Shown: positions 57,798 through 64,000 of the stretch, piece after piece
Layout of the letters: every line of letters starts with the position of its first letter
Position numbering within the stretch: the first letter of the stretch is position 1
Assembly: GCA_028456385.1 (NCBI GenBank)
Contig: JALNQF010000061.1
Location: forward strand, 150,131 to 214,130
Direction: 5' to 3'
Length of the DNA: 64,000 nt
Source of the DNA: Ophiosphaerella korrae
Lineage: Eukaryota > Ascomycota > Dothideomycetes > Pleosporales > Phaeosphaeriaceae
Translations under genes and position numbers: made by a program
The notes under the pieces: model-generated
The model's input: the letters and a program-made list of their open reading frames with translations, nothing else
What the model was told of the DNA's origin: nothing
Databases searched by the model: none

Positions 57798-60700
57798 ATG
57801 CCGCGCCCTCCCTTTACCACCAAGCTCTTGCTGCCCACCCGCTTCAAGCAGCAGAACAACACGTCGCCAGCGCCTAACAGCGCGCCCACTAGCCGACAAG
57901 CCAGTCCCAAGCGTGTAATGGAGCAAGCAAAGCCCGGCCTGGTCCTGAGGGCGAATGTGCTCAAGGTGTGCCCGCCACAGCTTCCCCGCGGGGGAGAGAG
58001 AGAGCTCGAGCTAACCGGCGCTGCAGGGCCGCAACCTCGCCGCAAAGGACCGCAGCGGCACCTCGGACCCAGTAAGTAGCTTCTGGAGCTGCCCCAGGCC
58101 GCCCGCCGTGCTGCAGCGCGGTGCAACGGCTGTTGTTTGCCCATGCTGACCGTGGCCGCCTCATTGCAGTATCTCGTCCTTTCGCTGGGCGATAGCAAAG
58201 CAACCACGCCCACCATCAACAAGACACTGAACCCGGAATGGAACACAGCCGTCGACCTGCCCGTCGTGGGCGAGCAGACCCTGTTGCTCGAGGTCTGCTG
58301 CTGGGATAAGGACCGCTTCGGCAAGGACTACATGGGCGAGTTTGACGTCATCCTCGAGGATCAGTTCCTCAACCACGCCGCCCAGCAGGAGCCCCGGTGG
58401 TTTCCGCTCGAGTCGCGGCGCTCGGGCAAGAAGAAGTCGGTTGTTTCCGGCGAGATCCAGATCCAGTTCTCCCTTGTTGACACGAGCAACGCCGCCGCCA
58501 CCCCCGAGAGCGTTGTCCAGAAGTTCTTCGCCATTGCCGGCAACTCGCCCAGCCCAGACGAGGAGGAAGAAGCCGAGCACCTGCTGCGCGCCGACAGCAA
58601 CAACACAGACGTGGACGATGAGGACAGCTCAGACGAGGCGCAGGACGAGTCGAAGAAGGCTGAGAAGAGAGAAAGGCGCCGGAAGAAGCTCAGGCTGGCC
58701 AAGCTGAAGAAGAAGGCCAAGGGCATAACCAACTACGAGTACTCGAGCAATGGTGAGATTGCAGGCGTTCTGTTCCTGGAGATCTCTAAAATCACCGACC
58801 TGCCACCAGAGCGCAATGGTGAGTATGTCCACAGGTCTTCTTGCGCAAGCTGATAGCATTCCAGTGACAAGGACTTCGTTCGATATGGACCCGTTTGTGG
58901 TGACCTCTCTGGGGAAGAAGACATACCGCACCAAGACAATCAGCCACAATCTCAACCCCATTTTCGAGGAGAAGCTGGTCTTCCAAGTCCTGCGCCACGA
59001 GACCAACTACTCTGTCAACTTCACTGTCATCGACAAGGACAAGTTTTCTGGCAACGACTATGTCGGCACCGTCAGCTTCCCGCTAGAAAAGGCGATATCT
59101 ATGGCACCAGTTGCGGACCCAGAGACTGGTCTCTACAAGTTACCAGAACCTTCAGATTCGCCAGGCATACCTGAGGCCAGGCGGTCCCGCTTCCGTCTGC
59201 CCATGTCTCGCTCCTCATCTGCTCACAGCCTATCTCGTTTAGGGAGGCCTTCGTTGAAGAAAGAGACCTCGTCGAGCTCGCTATCCGTCAAGGATTCATC
59301 TGCTTCTCTACCTCCTGCACCAACCAGCGTTCCTTCAACCGACTCAAATGGCAACCTTACACCTGGAACTGCAGTCGTTGCAGATCCCATGGCAGTGGAC
59401 GACCAAGACATGAAGACCTTTACGCTACCCCTAGAGTTGAAACACAAGGACAGGTGGGAGGGTAAACACAGCCCAAATTTGTATATCCGAGCGAAATACC
59501 TTCCGTACACTGCTCTGCGACAACAATTCTGGAGAGCCATGCTGAAACAATACGATGCCGACGACAGCTGCTTGATGGACAAGGTTGAGCTCACAACGAT
59601 GCTGGATACGCTAGGGTCTACTTTACACGAATCCACCATTGATGGCTTTTTCGAACGATTCGCCCATAACCACAATGGTGAGGGCCTTTTGACATTTGAT
59701 GAAGCTGTGATTTGCCTCGAAGATCAACTACAAGCTACCGACGACAAGGGATATCGCAGCGGCGCTGCAAGCGGACTGCTTACGCCAGGCCTGCAAACAC
59801 CAGCGTCCGGCTCTTTGACACCTATCAACAAAAATATATCCTCTACATCTATACCTGCGCTTGAAGCTAATCTGCTTGGCACACCAGGCGAAGAAGGCTA
59901 CAACATCCAGATTGACGATCTGGCAGATGAGAAGGGAGAAGAGCATGTCATTGAGCTTCGTGAATGCCCCATCTGCCACCAGCCCAAATTAAACAAAAGG
60001 TCGGATGCTAATATTATCACTCACATTGCCACTTGCGCCAGCCAGGATTGGAGGCAGGTCAACAACATTGTTATGGCTGGTTTCGTCACATCCAGCCAGG
60101 CCCAACGTAAATGGTACTCCAAAGTCATCACTAAGATCTCATACGGAGGTTACAAGCTAGGGGCCAATTCCGCAAACATTCTCGTTCAGGATCGTCTCAC
60201 CGGGCAGATCAATGAAGAGCGCATGAGTGTTTACGTTCGCTTAGGTATTCGCTTGCTTTACAAAGGTCTTAAGTCTAGCAATATGGAAAAGAAGCGAAGT
60301 AAGTACATTGATCTATGCATGTACACATTTACTAATTATTAAATAGTTCGTAAACTACTAAAATCTTTGAGCTTCAAGCAGGGAAAGAAGTACGATGATC
60401 CTACATCAGCTGCCGAAATCACACCCTTCATTGCTTTCCATCAACTCGATATGTCTGAGGTGCTATTGCCAACTTCAGAGTTTAAAAACTTCAACGAGTT
60501 CTTCTACCGAGCTCTTAAGCCAAATGCACGGCCGTGTTCTGCACCTGAGGATCCACAGGTCATTGTCTCGCCCGCTGATTGTCGTTCCGTTGTGTTCGAT
60601 ACTATCGACTCGGCACAATCAATATGGGTAAAAGGCCGAGAGTTCACCGTGGAACGACTTCTAGGTGAGGCCTATCCTCAAGACGCGAAGCGCTATCACG

Positions 60701-61319
60701 GGGGCTCGCTTGGTATCTTCCGACTCGCACCACAAGATTATCATCGATTTCATATCCCCGTCGATGGTGTTTTGGACGAGCCAAAGCTCATTGAAGGAGA
60801 ATATTACACTGTGAATCCGATGGCCATCCGCTCAGCTCTCGATGTCTATGGTGAAAATGTTCGCGTTATATGTCCGATCGACTCGGTCGCTCACGGGCGC
60901 GTCATGGTAATCTGTGTCGGAGCCATGATGGTTGGCAGCACAGTCATCACACGTAAGAAAGGCGACCGCGTTCAGCGTGCCGAAGAACTTGGCTATTTCA
61001 AATTTGGCGGCAGTACCCTTTTACTTCTGTTTGAGCCTGGCCAGATGCGGTACGATGACGACTTGGTGGACAATTCTAACTCCGCCCTGGAGACTCTTGT
61101 AAGTACCATGCCGTATCTACTCTTGTTGCACGCCACTAACTGACGCCCCAGGTCCGTGTCGGCATGTCCATCGGCCACAGCCCCAACCGCGCCGCCCACC
61201 TCCCCGACATGCGCAAAGAAAACCCCACCCTAGCAGAAAAACAAGATGCAAAGCGCCGCATCGAAGGCAGTCTTGCGCCCGAAGGCGCCCAAGGCCCTAT
61301 GCCAGGGGCAGGCATGTAA
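57798..61319 (+). CDS. PSD2: C2/EF-hand phosphatidylserine decarboxylase, Psd2 type
   Basis: Makes phosphatidylethanolamine from phosphatidylserine at Golgi/endosomal membranes. Six exons: 57798-57965, 58027-58071, 58170-58818, 58865-60298, 60347-61098 and 61152-61319 (introns 61, 98, 46, 48 and 53 nt), 1,071 residues; with ATG 57675 it would be 1,112. Domains in order: C2 (about 47-180, LKGRNLAAKDRSGTSDPYLV), a Lys/Glu linker with DEDSSDEAQDESKK, a second C2 (about 265-390, DMDPFVVTSLGKKTYRT), an EF-hand-like pair (DADDSCLMD at about 517 and HNHNGEGLLTFDE), a CPICHQPKLNKR zinc-like motif, and the pyruvoyl PSD core with DYHRFHIPVDG and the self-cleavage site GGST (about residue 986, FKFGGSTLLLLF). 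Autocleavage before that Ser yields the pyruvoyl alpha chain. Confidence 0.94.
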
Positions 61320-62095
61320 ACTTCCAAACACAGTTTCTTACAACTCACGGACATGACGAATGGATACATAAAAACGGGTGGCAACAGTATTTTGAATACG
61401 GTGGACTATTTCTATTATGTGTGTGTGCGTGCGCGCGTGTGCGGAGTGAAGCGATGATAGGCATGACATGAAAGAAGCATATGGATTAGCGGCTTCTTTG
61501 GGGGGCTGTTATTTCTTGGGCGTTTTCTTTGGAAGGCTTGAAGGCTCGTTGCGTGTATATGGCTGCAACTGGTAGAATATATCTTAGTGGTTGTGCTGTG
61601 CTGTGCTGTGCTGTGCTGTGCTGTGCTGTGTTGTGTTGTGTTGTGTTGTGTGCTTTGTGGTAAAATGGTGAATTGTGATAGCAACATGGATTGATAGACT
61701 TGTCGTCTTCGGAGGCCATGGCGTGTGGAATCATGTGCGGTGTCCAACAAGGCTAGCGCCGTGGTTTGTTTACTTGCCCACTCTTCTTGTCAAGCAGGAG
61801 CCACCGCACCCACCACTTCCCTGTTCCTGTGCCACAAATCCTCGCCGTCGCCGCGTACACGAATTATAATTATCGCCCAAATCATTACGAGCCCTACGGA
61901 TACTCCAAACATCTTATCTACGCTGCAGCGCCGGGTTGCTTGCGCGCACTGGCCGAATCGCTTCTTGGACCTGACTGGTGTTGTCGCGCCAATGCACGCG
62001 CTGTGAACGACAGGCGAACACCAACACCCACGACAACCACAGCAACCGGACCCATGACCACCATTTTCGCGCGCTCCCCTCTCCAATCGCTCCCT
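61320..62095. other. Intergenic between PSD and Dsn1 genes
   Basis: 776 bp holding a GTGTGC run (about 61418-61442) and the CTGTG pentanucleotide array. The Dsn1 frame is open upstream of 62096. Confidence 0.5.
61591..61650 (+). repeat. 12-unit CTGTG/TTGTG pentanucleotide array
   Basis: Exactly twelve 5-bp units: one TTGTG, seven CTGTG, then four TTGTG. The variant units are grouped, not mixed. Confidence 0.9.
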
Positions 62096-63760
62096 ATGGC
62101 CACAAACCGACCCGCGACGCGACGGAGAAGTGTAAAGCAGGCTTTTGACGACGATGATGCGCCTGCGCCCAAGCGCCCCAGGACAGAAGTGAACGGGGCA
62201 GGCAAGCGCGCGAATGGCGCAACCAAGAAGGCTGCAAAGGCTGCATACGACGAGGACGACGATGGCTTCCAGTTTTCACGCCGCACTTCTCGAAGAACAA
62301 CCAAGGCGCAAGCAGTATCTGCACCAGAGCCCATACCCGAAGACCCGCCAGCCAAATCCACGCGCCCCCAAGACCCTCTGCCTGCCAAACCGACCGCACG
62401 GCGAACAAAAGCGTCGATCGCTGCCGCGGATCCCAACCTACCCATCGTTCAAAAGCGCAGGCGTTCGACGCGACTCTCAGCCGACCAGGAACAATTAGAA
62501 TCCCACCCCAAACCCGCCGAGCCTGCAACAGCAAAGCGCACGAAGAAACCCGCACCCGTCATTGCCAAGGAAAGAAAGAAGCAAATCACGCCCGCCCCAG
62601 AAGCACAGATCGAGCAGAAAAATGCGCGGGTGGGCGTGCAGACACCGACGCAGGATGAACTGCGTGTTGCGAAGAAGCGCGATCCGAGTGCGCAGAGAAT
62701 CATGCTGCCGTTTGCCGATACTCCGGTTATCACACGGAATAAAGAGATGCGCAAAGGAAGCAAGGATGGTTCGAGGAGGAGTAGTACGGGGCTGAGGGGG
62801 AGGAGGGCGAGCTCGTTGATTGACAGTGGGTTGTCGAATGGTGAGTTGGAAATTCGAATATGGAGGACTAGATAGAGACTAACGCTCGGCAGCTTTACCA
62901 CATTCCGAAGTAGAAGTCTGGGATTACTACAAGTACATCGAGCAAAGTTTGCCCGAACCACGGCGAATGAAGCAGCTTCTCACATGGTGCGGGTCGCGGG
63001 CACTGCTAGACAAGCCATCGGGCGACGTCAAGAACGCAAATGCGATCATGGCAGCGCGAGCGATACAACAGGAGCTCATTGACGATTTTGCAAGCAAACC
63101 AGAACTGTCCGATTGGTTTAGCAGGGTACGATGGGAATCTCATACATCAAACGACCGCAATGCTAACAATTAAACAGGAGGAAACTGCAGTAAAACCAGT
63201 AATCAAGAAACCCAACCCCCAAAACGAGAAAAACAATGCCACCCTCCAAGAACTCGAAGAAGAAGTCAAACGGTCAGCCCTCCAAACACCAACGCCCAGA
63301 ACCAAACTAACCCACCCCCAGTCTCGAATCCGAAAAATCCGCCTGGGAAGCCCTATCCGCGCCCACCAAGCCTGCGCCCCCACCTCCAAAATCCCCGCCC
63401 CCAACCCTCGCCACCATCGACCAAACCCTCCTCTCCCCCTCCCAAGCCGCCATCCTCGCCGCCCTCCAACAACCCCAACCCCCGTCCTCATCCTTCACAT
63501 TCACGACCCCCCGCGACCTAACCACACACCTCTCCGCCCTTACACATACCCTCGAACCCTCCATCGACCTCTTTGCCACGGGCGTCCACAAAATAGAACA
63601 ATATCGCACCACGGCGGAACGCGTGGCGGATCGGGTGCTGGGTACCGCGAGTCGGAGGCTGGAGGAGAGGGATCGTGAGGTTAGAGCTAGGGTGGGGGCC
63701 GAGGGGATTGGGGTTGGGGATGTGTTGAGGGGGTTGGCGGGGGTGTTGGGGGAGCAGTAG
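62096..63760 (+). CDS. DSN1: Dsn1/Mis13, kinetochore MIND complex subunit
   Basis: Component of the Mis12/MIND complex that links centromeric chromatin to the Ndc80 complex. Exons 62096-62840, 62893-63125, 63178-63272 and 63322-63760 (introns 52, 52 and 49 nt) give 503 residues; an in-frame ATG at 62054 would add 14. The N-terminal half is basic and disordered (RRRSVKQAF, KRRRSTRLS, RRASSLIDSG), with Aurora-B-type RR-x-S sites. The conserved core follows junction 1: YYKYIEQSLPEPRRMKQLL, TWCGSRAL, AIMAARAIQQELIDDF. The C-terminal part has a coiled-coil-like ELEEEVKRLESEKSAWEAL and RTTAERVADRVLGTASRRLE. All four exons close in frame. Confidence 0.88.
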
Positions 63761-63852
63761 GGGTAGGCTTGCATGGCAATATTAAAGTGGAAGTGATCAA
63801 AGCGAGTGTGGAATGGACTATACGACATCATGTGGCGTTTTTTTTTTTTTTT

Positions 63853-63883
<31 letters not shown>

Positions 63884-64000
63884 GGGGTGGGGTGGGGGGG
63901 GGGGTGGGGGGGGGGGGGGGTTGGGGGGAGTGGCAGGAGGTGTTTACGTTGAGTGGGAGTGGGAGGAGAGGAGGGTGTTGTTGATGGGGCAGATTCATGT
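63761..64000. repeat. T25 / poly-G low-complexity end
   Basis: About 25 T (63838-63862) directly followed by a G-rich run of about 65 bases with single T interruptions (63863-63927), then G-rich sequence to the end. No gene. The G run could fold into quadruplexes. Confidence 0.8.

Noticed and set aside
61591..61650. CTGTG array as telomeric or CRISPR-like repeat
   Set aside because: Unit does not match telomere repeats and there are no spacers; it is a plain microsatellite.

Overview
The window looks like nuclear DNA of a filamentous ascomycete, most likely a Dothideomycete of the Pleosporales type (inferred from protein flavour, not from a marker). Reasons: introns of about 46-120 nt with GTRNGT-like donors, CTRAC branch points and YAG acceptors; no operons; fungal-only families (CFEM, RTA1, Zn2Cys6, SAT4-like rhodopsin, NACHT-type STAND); and transposon remnants with C-to-T divergence that resembles repeat-induced point mutation (RIP). 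Most gene models below were built by joining exons by hand; in each spliced model the reading frame closes exactly and family motifs run across the junctions.

Layout. 0-5 kb: a sugar/quinate-type MFS transporter, a decayed cysteine-containing secreted protein gene, and a 2EXR/F-box-like protein. 6-16 kb: geranylgeranyl diphosphate synthase (+), a 1,141-residue ADF-H plus PH-like protein (-), OHCU decarboxylase of urate breakdown (+) and a conserved low-complexity nuclear-type protein (-). 15.6-20.6 kb is gene-poor. 20.6-27.5 kb: an oxaloacetate-type mitochondrial carrier (-) divergent from a Swd2/WDR82 WD40 protein (+), then LAS1 (-) and an uncharacterised acidic protein (-). 27.5-34.4 kb is a second large gene-poor tract.

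34.4-41 kb is the accessory part: a 217-bp MITE, a PIF/Harbinger transposase remnant, a kinase-like gene whose DFG motif reads GFG, a GNAT acetyltransferase, a Zn2Cys6 regulator and an RTA1-family membrane protein. 41.8-43.3 kb encodes Sec61 alpha. 43.8-45.6 kb is a small graveyard: pieces of a NACHT/STAND protein (+), a cytochrome P450 (-) and a SAT4-type rhodopsin-like membrane protein (-), the last two joined into one accidental open frame. 45.8-64 kb is again mostly conserved genes: transketolase, a CFEM membrane protein, a group I G-protein alpha subunit (with a likely 5'UTR intron), a C2/EF-hand phosphatidylserine decarboxylase of the Psd2 type, and the kinetochore MIND subunit Dsn1/Mis13. 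The window ends in T25/poly-G low-complexity sequence.

The conserved genes are housekeeping (secretion, pentose phosphate, rRNA processing, isoprenoids, lipids, chromatin/RNA 3' ends, kinetochore, signalling) and do not form one pathway. I did not find a convincing new defence or biosynthetic system. The most interesting material is the 34.4-45.6 kb accessory belt, where lineage-specific signalling and detoxification-type genes sit among transposon debris and dead genes.
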